Positions 25,189-34,535 are shown, counted from the first letter of the stretch. The stretch is DNA of 38,245 bases from Planctomycetaceae bacterium (GCA_012719125.1 JAAYAY010000085.1:1-38245), one strand, 5' to 3'. A program made the numbers and translations. The notes: generated from the letters alone by a model not told the origin.

Positions 25189-26607
25189 TTACAGCGTCCA
25201 CCCCTCACGATACTCGTCGTGGAGCATCGCGTTCGCCTGGTCGCTGTTGCTGAAGCGATCAGCTCTGGCATCCCAACTGAGCGGCTGCCCGACGCGGATG
25301 GCAAGGTTGCCCAGCAGAACGAATTCGGTGATTCGTTCGGCCCAGTCGAAATTGCAGCCGGCCGGCTCGCCGCCGCGTACGGCCTCAATCCACTCACCCC
25401 AGGTGCCGGGACGCCGCGGCAGCGTCTCGGGGACGTCGAGGAACTTCTTCCCGCGATCAAGCGGATAGACGGTCGAGCCGAGCATAACCCCCTCGTCGCC
25501 GAGGTACATGGTGCCCTCACTCGGATAATTCGCCCCCTCCAACTGCTTCGGACGCGGCGGCCGGAGCCCGCCGTCGTACCAAACCAGACGTACCGGTGGG
25601 CGCCCCTCGTGTTCCGGGAAATCGTAGTTGACAATCGACGCCAGCGGGGCAGTCTCCGCGAAGACCATGGTGGCCGAAGCCTCGACGGCTGTCGGCTGGG
25701 TAAGATTCAAGGCGCGATAAGGCGTGTTGGCGTGGTGGCAGCCCATATCGCCCAGGGCTCCCGTGCCAAAATCCCACCAGCCGCGGAAATTCCACGGGTG
25801 GTAAACGGCGCGGCGGGGGTTGCGGTTCGACTTGACCTGGGCCACCGCGTAATGCCCATCCGGCCACTCGGCTTTGAAGGGCCGCACCCGGGCCGGGCCG
25901 AGCCAAAGATCCCAGTCGAACGTCTTGGGAATTGGGTCCTCGCCTTCAGGACGCTGCATCCCCTGCGGCCAAAGGGGGCGGTTGCTCCAGATATGGACCT
26001 CACGAACCGTTCCGATGGCCTCCGCGGCAATCAGTTCGCAGGTGCGGCAGGCAACGGCGCTCGTGTTGGGCGAGGCCGTCACCTGGGTGGCGACGCCCTT
26101 CTCGCGGGCTACGCCGACGACCTTCCGGAGTTCCTTGACGGTTCGCGTGAGCGGCTTCACGCAGCACAGATGCTTGCCCGCTTCGAGGGCGGCCAGACAG
26201 ATGACTGCGTGGCTGTGATCGGGCGTGCCCACGTAAACGGCGTCGACATCTTTTTCGGCGTCAAGCAACTCGCGGTAGTCGCGATAGCGCCGCGCCTGGG
26301 GCCAGTTGTCGAAGGACTTCTTGGCGTAGACTTCGTCCACGTCGCATAGGGCGACGACCTGAAATCCGACGGAGTCGCAGGCCTTCATCTGCCCGTGCCC
26401 GACACCTCCCACACCGATTCCCGCCAGAGTCGGTTTCTCGCTCGGGGGCGTATTGCCTTCGCCGCCCAACACGTGGCGAGAAACGATCGTGGCGGCCGCG
26501 CTCACCGCGGCAGCGTCGCGGAGAAGCTGCCGGCGACTGATCCCGCCGGAACGACAAGTCGTGGATTCCTGTCCGATCGAACGCTTGGGTTCGGGTGTCC
26601 CGCGCAT
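25189..26607 (-). CDS. Tat-exported Gfo/Idh/MocA oxidoreductase with C-terminal domain
   Basis: This 472-residue protein has a twin-arginine signal (GISRRQLLRDAAAVSAAATIV). The Rossmann motif is LAGIGVGGVGHGQMKAC, followed by VALCDVDEVYAKKSF, VDAVYVGTPDHSHAVICLAALEAGKHLCCVKPLTRTV (the family's EKP-like element as VKP) and VTASPNTSAVACRTC. The C-terminal part (NFRGWWDFGTGALGDMGCHHANTPYRAL) matches the dimerisation and substrate domain of the planctomycete Gfo/Idh group. ATG 26607 has GGGAGAAG upstream. An upstream frame extension to 26907 crosses a palindrome and is not used. Likely a periplasmic sugar dehydrogenase acting with nearby polysaccharide enzymes; substrate unknown. Confidence 0.88.
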   Translation of the reverse strand: MRGTPEPKRSIGQESTTCRSGGISRRQLLRDAAAVSAAATIVSRHVLGGEGNTPPSEKPTLAGIGVGGVGHGQMKACDSVGFQVVALCDVDEVYAKKSFDNWPQARRYRDYRELLDAEKDVDAVYVGTPDHSHAVICLAALEAGKHLCCVKPLTRTVKELRKVVGVAREKGVATQVTASPNTSAVACRTCELIAAEAIGTVREVHIWSNRPLWPQGMQRPEGEDPIPKTFDWDLWLGPARVRPFKAEWPDGHYAVAQVKSNRNPRRAVYHPWNFRGWWDFGTGALGDMGCHHANTPYRALNLTQPTAVEASATMVFAETAPLASIVNYDFPEHEGRPPVRLVWYDGGLRPPRPKQLEGANYPSEGTMYLGDEGVMLGSTVYPLDRGKKFLDVPETLPRRPGTWGEWIEAVRGGEPAGCNFDWAERITEFVLLGNLAIRVGQPLSWDARADRFSNSDQANAMLHDEYREGWTL

Positions 26608-26719
26608 TTTTGCTTCTCCCGCGTCAGATTGTGCCGAGAATTGAATTGGCTTCGCTCCCCGACAACATACGAGGTCCGGCGACAGATCGCAAGCAAATGC
26701 CGATTCAGGGCGACCATCT

Positions 26720-26780
26720 GTTGGAGTCCAGGCTTCAGCCTGCAGAATCGGGAAGAGCAGGCTGAAGCCTGAACTCCAAC
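26720..26780. repeat. 24-bp inverted repeat (TTGGAGTCCAGGC family)
   Basis: Arms 26720-26743 and 26757-26780 are reverse complements with one mismatch around a 13-base loop. It lies 12 bases past the stop of the UPF0210 gene and upstream of the Gfo/Idh start. It is a different sequence from the palindrome at 25086. Confidence 0.88.
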
Positions 26781-26791
26781 GTACAGAACTC

Positions 26792-28165
26792 TCAATTCCC
26801 AAGAGACTGCAGCGGCGCCGGAATTCGCCCACCCCGGCGGACGAACAGGTCGCTGGCGCCCGCATTGCGGATTTCGAGCACGGGCGTGGAACCGAACAAG
26901 CCTCCAAAATCGACGACCTCGCCGGCCTTGGCCCCGGGAACGGGGATCATTCGCACGGCCGTGGTCTTGTTGTTGATCACGCCGATGGCCATCTCGTCGG
27001 CGATGATGGCGGCCAGGGTCTCCGGCGGAGTGTCGCCGGGCACGGCGATCATATCGAGCCCCACGGAGCACACGCTGGTCATGGCCTCGAGCTTCTCGAG
27101 CACCAGTTGCCCCTGGCCGACAGCCCGCGCCAGGGTGGCGTCCTCGCTGACCGGAATGAACGCTCCGCTCAGCCCTCCCACCGAACTGGAGGCAAACAGT
27201 CCGCCCTTCTTGACGGCGTCGTTGAGCAGGGCCACCGCGGCCGTGGATCCCGGGGCGCCCACGCAGGCAAGCCCCAGAGTCTCGATGATCTCGCCAATGC
27301 TATCGCCGACTTCCGGCGTAGGCGCCAGGGAGAGATCGACGATGCCGAAGGCGACACCCAGCTCGGCGGCTACTTCCCGCCCGATCAGCTCGCCCACCCG
27401 CGTGACCCGGAAACTGGTGATCTTGATCTCCTCGGCCAGATCGCCCAGCGTCAGGTTCGGCTCCAGCGCCAGCCGCCGTTTCAGGGCACTGCACACGACA
27501 CCGGGCCCCGAAACGCCAATGTTGACCGTCGCTTCCGGCTCGCCGGCCCCCATGTAGGCGCCGGCCATGAAGGGGTTGTCTTCGGGGATGTTGGCAAACA
27601 CGACCAGCTTGGCGCAGCCGAAGCCCCGCTGGTCCGCAGTGGCCTCGGCGATTTTGAGAAGCAGATGCCCGACGCGTCCGACGGCGTCCATGTTGATGCC
27701 CGCCTTGCGGGAAGCCACGTTGAGCGACGCGCACACCTGCTTTGTCTTGGAGAGAACCTCCGGTAGCGAGTTCATCACCACGTCGTCGCCCTGGCTGATG
27801 CCCTTGTGCACCAGCGCGGAGAACCCGCCCACGAAATCGACGCGGCATTCGGCGGCCGCCTTGTCGAGCGTCCTGGCGACCTGAACCGCCGCGGCCTGGC
27901 CGTGCCCGGCAAGGATCGTGGAGACGGGGGAAAGGGCGATTCGCTTATTGATGACCGGAATGCCGTATTTCACGCCCACGCGGTCGCAGATCTCGACCAG
28001 ACGATTGGCTCGCGACGTGATCTTGCTGTGCAGCTTGCGGCACAGGTGGTCGACGCTGGGGGCCGCGCAATCGTCGACGTTCAGGGCCAGCGTGACGGCA
28101 CGCACGTCGAGGTGCTCGGCGTGGAGCATGTGAATCGTGGAGAGAATTTCGTCCGTGCGCAGCAT
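26792..28165 (-). CDS. UPF0210 / PFL-family protein (DUF711)
   Basis: This 457-residue protein belongs to the widely conserved UPF0210 family, distantly related to pyruvate-formate-lyase-like folds and of unknown function. It has IHMLHAEHLDVRAVTLALNV at the N-terminus, then IPVINKRIALSPVS, KGISQGDDVVMNSLPEVL, MAGAYMGAGEPEATVNIGVSGPGVV, and the C-terminal SVGLDMIAVPGDTPPETLAAIIADEMAIGVINNKTTAVRMIPVPG. Length is normal. It lies 7 bases downstream of a tandem-ACT gene, a pairing also seen in Gram-positive bacteria, so a shared amino-acid-sensing role is likely. Cytoplasmic. Confidence 0.93.
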   Translation of the reverse strand: MLRTDEILSTIHMLHAEHLDVRAVTLALNVDDCAAPSVDHLCRKLHSKITSRANRLVEICDRVGVKYGIPVINKRIALSPVSTILAGHGQAAAVQVARTLDKAAAECRVDFVGGFSALVHKGISQGDDVVMNSLPEVLSKTKQVCASLNVASRKAGINMDAVGRVGHLLLKIAEATADQRGFGCAKLVVFANIPEDNPFMAGAYMGAGEPEATVNIGVSGPGVVCSALKRRLALEPNLTLGDLAEEIKITSFRVTRVGELIGREVAAELGVAFGIVDLSLAPTPEVGDSIGEIIETLGLACVGAPGSTAAVALLNDAVKKGGLFASSSVGGLSGAFIPVSEDATLARAVGQGQLVLEKLEAMTSVCSVGLDMIAVPGDTPPETLAAIIADEMAIGVINNKTTAVRMIPVPGAKAGEVVDFGGLFGSTPVLEIRNAGASDLFVRRGGRIPAPLQSLGN

Positions 28166-28172
28166 GTTCGCG

Positions 28173-28748
28173 TTATCCCTGACCAGTCAGCCGCAGTTGG
28201 TTGGTAGCTACGAAGATATTCTCGTGCTGGAGCTTCACGGTGAAGCCGAGTTCCTGGCCCATCTGCTCCAGGTCGGCCTGAAGCATGCGGATGTCCCACT
28301 GCTTCGACAGCTCGAGCTGGCCGATGAGCACGAATTCGTCCTCTCTGCGGTCGCCGTAAAGGTCGACAATGTTGATGTCCTTGCCGGCCAGGTACTGGCT
28401 GAACCGCCGCACGATTCCCGGTTGATCCTTGCCGAAGGCCGTGATGACGAATCGTTCCGTCCCGTCCGCCGGGGCGGCCCTCCGGCTCACAAGCCCCTTG
28501 CGGGCGACCACCTGGTACTCGCCGCCCAGCGACTCGGAACTGCGGATGCGGCCCGCCAGATCGCCGGTCTCCACCGCCTCGGGAAGGCTGACAATCATGA
28601 TCAGCGTGAAGTAGCCGCCGAGGACCGTCTGGCTGCACGAATCGATGTTCCCACCCAGGTCCTCGATCGCGTTGCTCACCGCGGCCACGATCCCCGGATG
28701 GTCGTCCGACATGATGTTGAGAACGTAAACGTGCTCAAAACGGGGCAT
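28173..28748 (-). CDS. Tandem ACT-domain protein (UPF0237/GcvR-like)
   Basis: This 191-residue protein is two ACT domains in series. The first starts VYVLNIMSDDHPGIVAAVSNAIEDLGGNIDSCSQ. The second starts RFVITAFGKDQPGIVRRFSQYLAGKDINIVDLY. Both have the D-x-P-G-I-V ligand loop. ACT domains bind amino acids, and this arrangement resembles the glycine-cleavage repressor GcvR, but there is no DNA-binding part. The gene is immediately upstream of the UPF0210 gene and should be co-transcribed. A role in sensing an amino acid and controlling its partner is inferred. Confidence 0.9.
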   Translation of the reverse strand: MPRFEHVYVLNIMSDDHPGIVAAVSNAIEDLGGNIDSCSQTVLGGYFTLIMIVSLPEAVETGDLAGRIRSSESLGGEYQVVARKGLVSRRAAPADGTERFVITAFGKDQPGIVRRFSQYLAGKDINIVDLYGDRREDEFVLIGQLELSKQWDIRMLQADLEQMGQELGFTVKLQHENIFVATNQLRLTGQG

Positions 28749-29376
28749 TGAATGACCTTCCGAGCCTCAAAAAACAGGGCATTTGATGATCTCGGCTACA
28801 CCCACCCACCGTCTTCCGGAGAGTCACCTGACCAGACGACGCGGCTTTCGGTGCCGAATCAGTCTATTAGAGCGAAGGCTCCGAAGTCGTACAAGGAAGG
28901 GGCGACGGGGAGGAATAGATCCGAATGACGGACAGAGGCGACAGTGCAGGGCTCGTGCTGGTCGTTCGTGTGCGGTCCTCTACGCCGAAGGCGTTACGCT
29001 CCAGAGCCCGGCGTCGCGCAGCGCACGCTGGGGGATAGGACAGCGAATTACCTGTACCCCGAAGGGGTTCGACAGACCCGTTCAACTCGATCTTGTTGAA
29101 CCCCGTTGGGGTACAGGTTGACGTCGTTGCTCGAATCCCAGCGTGCGCTACGCGACGCCGGGCTTTGGGATTCAACACCTTCGGCGTACTGAGGATGGCC
29201 CCGACAGAAGCGAGCAACATTCTCCCTTCTTCCCTTGCCCCCCAATTGGCCGGGGTGTCGGTTAGAGAGCCCCGACCGGCACGCGAGATTATGTGCAGCG
29301 AACGTACAAGGAGCAGGAGAGCGTCATCCTGGAGGTTCATTGATGCCGACTGCGGAATCGTGCGCTCAACCGCCCC
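28749..29376. other. Intergenic region dominated by a large palindromic element
   Basis: No gene is supported in these 628 bases. The centre is filled by the nested inverted repeat at 28981-29188. Short frames such as 29093-29827 run antisense through the lyase and have no coding character. Confidence 0.6.
28981..29188. repeat. Nested 208-bp inverted repeat (REP/MITE-like)
   Basis: The outer arms, 28981-29032 and 29137-29188, match as reverse complements at 44 of 52 positions. Inside them, 29053-29074 and 29094-29115 match at 19 of 22. The outer arms start TACGCCGAAGG, the inner ones TGTACCCC. The element is a single long hairpin with no open frame and no obvious target-site duplication. Confidence 0.85.
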
Positions 29377-31479
29377 TCACCGCGAACCATCACCGGAAAC
29401 TACCGTAATCTTCCAATCGCCGTCCACTGCGATCACATCGCGCTCACCGTTTCGAATGACTTCGATCTGGATCCCGCCGTCCTTCTCCTTCCACGATACC
29501 GAACGCACCACCGCGGGCGTCGATCCGCTGGCCGGTTCCAGCACGGCGGCAAAACGGGCCGACTTGCCCCGCCGGGTGACGCGAACCAGCGGAACGCGAT
29601 CGAACACCGAGGCGCCCACACCGTCGCCGACCAGCAACTCGGTCCCCGGGGCCGCGTCAAACGTCAACGTGTTCGTCACATCGCCGGTGGCGAAGACCAC
29701 GCGGCTGGCCTCGTCGGTCACACCAATCCGAGCGCTCTGGACGTATTCCATGCCGGGGAAGCTGGAATCCGCCGGCTCAACCGCCTTGTCGGCCACGCTG
29801 CATTCGCGGAGTTCTCCCCGGTTGTGATAGAACCAGTCGAAGCGGTGCTCGGCGTCCGCCCGCAGGTCGTCGAAAACGAGCAGGTAGTCGGCCGTCTGCA
29901 AGAGCAGGCGGGTGTGCACCACGCCCTTGTAGGCCTCGGAACACTGGACAACGGCGACGGTCGTTGCCGGATCGTCGTCGAAGTACAGGAGCTTGCCCGC
30001 GGCGGGGGCCTGGGACCGGCCGTCGACGACGACCCCGTTGTGGGAGAGTGTGGCCTTGTACCAGTGGCTATGGACCGGCAGACGATAGGCCTGGCTGCGA
30101 GCCCGGCCCGGGTCGATGCCAAGTTCCGATCCGTAGGCGAAGAAGACGAAGCTCAGCTTGTCGAGGTGGCCGTGGAAGCCGCCGTAAGGACCGAACGTCA
30201 CGGCCGAGACAAGCCCCTTCGGGCCGCCCGTCCGTGCGATGGCGTGTCCGGCCGAGTGGAAAACTCGCGAAGGAACTGGCGGGATCTCGGGCAAGTCGCC
30301 GATCGTCCGGCCCAGCAGGACCGAATTCCAGTTGGGCGACTTCGACAGGTAGGGCAGCATTGTCGGCTTGCCGTAAGCGTGATAGGCGAACTCCAGCGCG
30401 TGAGCGACGCTCCCCATGCTCGCGCCGGTGTCGTCGCCGAACCGGGGCAGCCGACCGTCGGACATGACGTACTGGACAGGCAGAGTGAACATGCTCTCCA
30501 GCCGAGGGTGGCTCCACAGGTCGATCCCCAGCCGCCGCGAATACTCGGCCAGATCGATCATGGCGCTGAGCGTGTAGAAGTGGTATCCCCAACTGTTCTC
30601 GTACCACATGCCGTCGTCGGAGACCGAGAGGGTCATCTGGTCGACGAAGCCGTTGCCGGCGTCGTTGATCGCCCGGTCGATCCACTGGCGGTCTCCCAGG
30701 ACGGCCCCGCCGGCCAGCATGGCCGCGTTGTGCCAAGTCTGCCAGTTGCTCTTGCCCGCCTTGTAACGGCCGATGCTCTCCACCATCGGCCGGAGCAACC
30801 CTTCCTGAATCGTCTCCCGCTCCTCGTCGGTTAGAACGCTCCCCGAGGCAATCAGGTCGTAGGCCGGCGCAATGGAACCGGCGAAGGCCCCGGCCTCGGT
30901 GAGGGTCTGCTCGTAGAGATGTCCGCCCGAACGCGACTTGTTGTTCCGCGAGGCCGTGTGATAGGGGTACTCCCGGTAGCGCTTGGCATATCCGAGCAGA
31001 ACGTCGGCTGCCAGCCGCGCGTACTTCTCCTCGCCCGTGATCGCATAAGCCCAGGCGGCCGAACGCATGGAGTGAAGGTTTCGGCTATGGACGTGTGAGA
31101 AGATGACGTCGTCGTAAGGCTCGCCCGAGTAGACCTTGGAACACTTGGGACACTGATGGTGAGTCGGGTCGACGGTCTTGAGGGCCAGCTCGCAGTCGTC
31201 GCATTGGTACCACTGGTTGTGCTGCCCGCCGCGGGGCGGGAACTCCAGCGGACGCTTCAGCCCCTCCTCGGCCTCGCGAACGACCTCGGCGACAACGCCG
31301 CGCGTGTCCTTGTCGTCGCCTCGGTAGGCAGCCTGGAGACGCGAGATCTCGGTCGCGGTGGCCGTGATCCGAGGGTAGGGAAGCTGGGCAACGTCAGGAA
31401 TGGCGGGCTTGGCGAAGTCGGCCGAATGGCACCAAGAGGCCGACAGAAGGAGCACAAAAGCAAGGGAAGGAATGCGCAT
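29377..31479 (-). CDS. Secreted heparinase II/III-like polysaccharide lyase with zinc ribbon insert
   Basis: This 700-residue exported protein has a signal peptide (MRIPSLAFVLLLSASWCHSA). Helical sequence forms an (alpha/alpha) toroid to about residue 360, with RNLHSMRSAAWAYAITGEEKYA, WQTWHNAAMLAGGAVL and NSWGYHFYTLSAMIDLAEY (candidate catalytic Tyr/His region). The C-terminal half is a beta-sheet domain with GPYGGFHGHLDKLSFVFF, the heparinase II/III signature. Between residues about 90 and 120 is a rubredoxin-like zinc ribbon, YQCDDC..QCPKCSKVY, seen in some bacterial lyases of this fold. It should cleave acidic polysaccharide, possibly algal or glycosaminoglycan. It shares direction with the neighbouring fusion gene. 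Confidence 0.8.
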   Translation of the reverse strand: MRIPSLAFVLLLSASWCHSADFAKPAIPDVAQLPYPRITATATEISRLQAAYRGDDKDTRGVVAEVVREAEEGLKRPLEFPPRGGQHNQWYQCDDCELALKTVDPTHHQCPKCSKVYSGEPYDDVIFSHVHSRNLHSMRSAAWAYAITGEEKYARLAADVLLGYAKRYREYPYHTASRNNKSRSGGHLYEQTLTEAGAFAGSIAPAYDLIASGSVLTDEERETIQEGLLRPMVESIGRYKAGKSNWQTWHNAAMLAGGAVLGDRQWIDRAINDAGNGFVDQMTLSVSDDGMWYENSWGYHFYTLSAMIDLAEYSRRLGIDLWSHPRLESMFTLPVQYVMSDGRLPRFGDDTGASMGSVAHALEFAYHAYGKPTMLPYLSKSPNWNSVLLGRTIGDLPEIPPVPSRVFHSAGHAIARTGGPKGLVSAVTFGPYGGFHGHLDKLSFVFFAYGSELGIDPGRARSQAYRLPVHSHWYKATLSHNGVVVDGRSQAPAAGKLLYFDDDPATTVAVVQCSEAYKGVVHTRLLLQTADYLLVFDDLRADAEHRFDWFYHNRGELRECSVADKAVEPADSSFPGMEYVQSARIGVTDEASRVVFATGDVTNTLTFDAAPGTELLVGDGVGASVFDRVPLVRVTRRGKSARFAAVLEPASGSTPAVVRSVSWKEKDGGIQIEVIRNGERDVIAVDGDWKITVVSGDGSR

Positions 31480-31589
31480 AGTGTGGGGACCGTTTCTCTG
31501 GGAGGGGCGGGACAGGATGCGGAAGGGGAGGGAACGTAGGTGTGAGAAACCGTATCTTGACCTACGGGCGAGGCAGATTCAAGAGACGG

Positions 31590-31680
31590 GTAGGTCCCGG
31601 GCGCCGCACGGGTCTTTGAAGCGGTTCATTCGGTATCCAAGCTCAATGGGTTCAGGAGCCGTGCGGCGCCCGGCACCTAC
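31590..31680. repeat. 22-bp inverted repeat covering a stop codon
   Basis: Arms 31590-31611 and 31659-31680 are reverse complements with one mismatch, separated by 47 bases. The right arm includes the TAG stop codon of the WD40-lactamase gene. It would form a hairpin at the end of that transcript. The sequence differs from the other three palindromes. Confidence 0.85.
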
Positions 31681-34163
31681 GGAGCGATGGCTTCGACCAC
31701 CGCCTCCCACAGCTCGCGGCCGCTGGTGCTGTTGGTCATGATCACCAGGCCGGTCCCGGCGACCGGATCGAACTGGCTGTAGCAGCGAAAGCCCGTGCCG
31801 TTCGACCCGCTATGGTAGATCCGCCCGCCCCGCTCCGTCTTGTCGATCGCCCAGCCGAGGCCCCAGAAGACCTTGTCGGAGGCCGACGCGACCGTGCGCC
31901 GGACCGGCTTGCGTCCCGTGGTCTCGGTGGTCGGCGTGAACATAGCGGCCAGCGACGCCTTGCTGAGCGAGTGCGGTGCACTGCGGTCGGGATTGAGATA
32001 CTCGACAAGATACTGGGCATACTCGCACGGCGTCGTGTAGAGCGAATAGCCGGCATTCGCCCGCGTGAAATGCCGGCGATCCACTTTCACCCGGCCTTCC
32101 GCATCGTGCCCGGCGGCGGCCAGCGTCTCGTAGCGATCCTGCCACTCGTAACTGCTGATGGTCATTCCGAGCGGCCCGAAGAGTTCTTGCTGAACGTACT
32201 GCTCAAAGGGCGTACCGCTGATGTGCTCGACGACTCGCTGAAGGTAGAGATACCCTTCCCCCGAATAACCGAACTTGCTGCCGGGCTCGAACTCAACCGA
32301 AAGCGGTCCCGTCGATTGCGACCCGCCCTTGCGCCAGTTGGGAAAACCGGTGGTGTGCGACAGGACCATCCGGGCGGTGATCTTCTCGTGCAGCGGATCG
32401 TCGGCCAGGTAGGGTTCATCCAGGTACTCCACCAGCGGCCGATCGAGATCGAGCTTGCCCCGCTCGACGAGTCTCATGGCGAGATAGGCCAACGGCGTCT
32501 TGCTCATCGAGCAGGCCTCGAAGACCGTCTCGCGATCGACCTTCTCGGGCGACCCAACCTGCCGCACCCCGTACTGCCGGTCCCAGGCAACCCGGCGGTC
32601 TTCAATCCCCGCCAGCGACACCCCGGGCACGTGGTACTTGTCCATCAATTCCGGGACGAGCTTGTCGAGCAGGTCGGCGTTGGCACCCTCGTCCACCGCG
32701 AGCCCCAGGTCCCAGAGCCGGATTCCGAAATCATCGCCGGGCAGCATCTTCTTGGCATTGCCCTGTCCGCCTCCCGCCGACAGTCCAAGCTGTCCGTCGG
32801 GTGAGAAGGCAACGCTGCGGATCCAATTCCGGTGGCCCTGGAAGAGAGCCAGCCGGCTGCCCGACTCGACGTCCCAGAGCCGAACCTGGTTGTTGTAGCC
32901 GCACGAGAGGATCCGCCGGCCGTCCTTCGAGAAAACGGCGCAGGTAACGCCGTGCGGATGGGCCTCGATTCGCCGAATCCGACTGCCGGTCTCCAGGTTC
33001 CAGATGCAGATCGGCGATGCGGCAAGGACCGATGCGGGAGCGCTGATTCCCGCCATGGCCTGGCGGCCGTCCGGCGAGAAGGCGACGCTCTCGGCAATGC
33101 CTTCGAGCTGAAAACGACGGATTTCCTCGCCCGACTTCAGATCCCACAGCCGCATCATCTGGTCACGGCCGCCCGACAGAACTCTGTCAGAATCTGGACA
33201 GACCGCGAGGGACCTGATCTGGCCATCGTGCTTTCCGAAGTTGCGAAGGCGCTCGCCGGATGCGACGTCCCAGGCGATCATCGTATGCTCTTGGCCGACC
33301 GACACCACGGTTCGGCCGTCGGGCGAGATGGCGATCGGGCAGGTGAAATCGCCGGCTCCTTCGAACCGCCGCGTCAATTCACCCGTGTCAACGTTCCACA
33401 TCACCACGAAGCCGCCGATGCCACAGGCGATGATCTCGTGCCCGTCGGGCGTGAAGACGAGCTGCCCCACGTCGCCCGCCCGGCGGCCTTGGTCGCGCTC
33501 GATGGAGTCGGACACGAAGGCCCTCACGTCGATCCTCCGTATCTCCTTTCCATTTTCGACGTCCCAAAGGCGAATCGTGCCGTCGCCCTTGGGCCAACCA
33601 CTGCCCGAAGCGATCCGCTTGCCGTCGGGCGAAAAGACGGCGGTTCTCACGGGCCCCCCGTGCCGTTCGAGGATCCGGACGAGTTGTGGTGCGAATATGG
33701 TGAGCAGACGCCCGTCGCCGGGGACGGTTTCGACGCCCTCCGGGGCCGCGAGGGTTGGCTTCGATCCGAAGCACAGTTTCAGTTCGCCCTCCTGCAGTGC
33801 GTAAGACGCGTGAAGCATCCCGTCGCGTGTGACGAGCGAGATCCGCTTCGGCGTCTTCGTCAGATCCAGTTGATAGGTACCGATGAAGCTCAACGTTCCT
33901 TCGTTCAATTGGTACCCGTCGCCATGAATCACCAGTCGCATCTTGTGCGGCTGCTCGTAAGGTTTGCCGTTGCGCTGGTGTCCGACGGAGACCCAGGTCC
34001 CTTGGAGCAGCTTCTGAGCGGCTTTCACCTCCTCGTCAACGGCCGGGCCACTTGCTTCGGTCCGCGAATCGTCTTCGGCACATGTCCCAGTCGACTGGCC
34101 CAGGACGCTCCCGAGCAACAAGAAGCACGCAGTCCTGCACAAGACACACCGATGTCCCCACAT
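31677..34163 (-). CDS. TIGR03067 / WD40 / beta-lactamase-fold fusion, secreted
   Basis: This 828-residue exported protein joins three modules after a signal peptide (LCRTACFLLLGSVLGQ). Residues about 45-150 match the TIGR03067 planctomycete domain (LLQGTWVSVGHQRNGKPYE..FIGTYQLDLTKTPKRISLV). Residues about 165-480 hold WD40 repeats, many with FSPDG.....G...IRLWD (for example GPVRTAVFSPDGKRIASGSG). Residues about 495-828 are a serine beta-lactamase/esterase fold with Ser552-x-x-Lys555 (CSMSKTPLAYL), YSGEGY in the place of the family's Y-x-N, and IYHSGSNG as the third element. It may be a periplasmic or extracellular esterase or DD-peptidase-like enzyme guided by the WD40 propeller. Substrate unknown. 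Confidence 0.87.
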   Translation of the reverse strand: MWGHRCVLCRTACFLLLGSVLGQSTGTCAEDDSRTEASGPAVDEEVKAAQKLLQGTWVSVGHQRNGKPYEQPHKMRLVIHGDGYQLNEGTLSFIGTYQLDLTKTPKRISLVTRDGMLHASYALQEGELKLCFGSKPTLAAPEGVETVPGDGRLLTIFAPQLVRILERHGGPVRTAVFSPDGKRIASGSGWPKGDGTIRLWDVENGKEIRRIDVRAFVSDSIERDQGRRAGDVGQLVFTPDGHEIIACGIGGFVVMWNVDTGELTRRFEGAGDFTCPIAISPDGRTVVSVGQEHTMIAWDVASGERLRNFGKHDGQIRSLAVCPDSDRVLSGGRDQMMRLWDLKSGEEIRRFQLEGIAESVAFSPDGRQAMAGISAPASVLAASPICIWNLETGSRIRRIEAHPHGVTCAVFSKDGRRILSCGYNNQVRLWDVESGSRLALFQGHRNWIRSVAFSPDGQLGLSAGGGQGNAKKMLPGDDFGIRLWDLGLAVDEGANADLLDKLVPELMDKYHVPGVSLAGIEDRRVAWDRQYGVRQVGSPEKVDRETVFEACSMSKTPLAYLAMRLVERGKLDLDRPLVEYLDEPYLADDPLHEKITARMVLSHTTGFPNWRKGGSQSTGPLSVEFEPGSKFGYSGEGYLYLQRVVEHISGTPFEQYVQQELFGPLGMTISSYEWQDRYETLAAAGHDAEGRVKVDRRHFTRANAGYSLYTTPCEYAQYLVEYLNPDRSAPHSLSKASLAAMFTPTTETTGRKPVRRTVASASDKVFWGLGWAIDKTERGGRIYHSGSNGTGFRCYSQFDPVAGTGLVIMTNSTSGRELWEAVVEAIAP

Positions 34164-34535
34164 TTCAGGTCCCCTGTCGAGCCTTGCATATTCAATGAAC
34201 TGAGGGCTGACAACGGAAGCCCGGACCGTCCGGAAGACCGCCCAACCAAGCGTTCATTCAATAGGCAAGCACCAATAATGCGCAGCGGAGTGCGAATATC
34301 CGCCCGCCTCCCCTGTCGTTCCCTGTCGTTCCCCACCGTGGGCGACACTGCCCCGGATTGTAACCCGGTGGCTTCGGCGACACAACGATTCTTCCGCAGG
34401 GCGGCGATGAGTACCGTCTTCTCAGCATTGAGCACGCGCAACGGGCGTGCCCAAGGCGATTGCCGACCTTTTGCTTCTCGACCTTGCCCTGAACTCGGAC
34501 AAGGACGCCCCCACGCGAGCTAAGGGCAATTGATA
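34164..34535. other. Intergenic region left of the ISKra4 element
   Basis: These 370 bases hold no supported gene. Frames on both strands read through from neighbouring shadows and lack domains. A ten-base direct repeat (CCTGTCGTTC, twice) occurs near 34314-34335. Confidence 0.5.

Noticed and set aside
28981-29188. CRISPR-like repeat
   Set aside because: Only inverted arms are present; there is no regular direct repeat with spacers anywhere in the window.
34164-34535. tRNA or attachment site left of the ISKra4 element
   Set aside because: No cloverleaf, anticodon or T-loop sequence could be found, and no direct repeat pairs with the prophage side.
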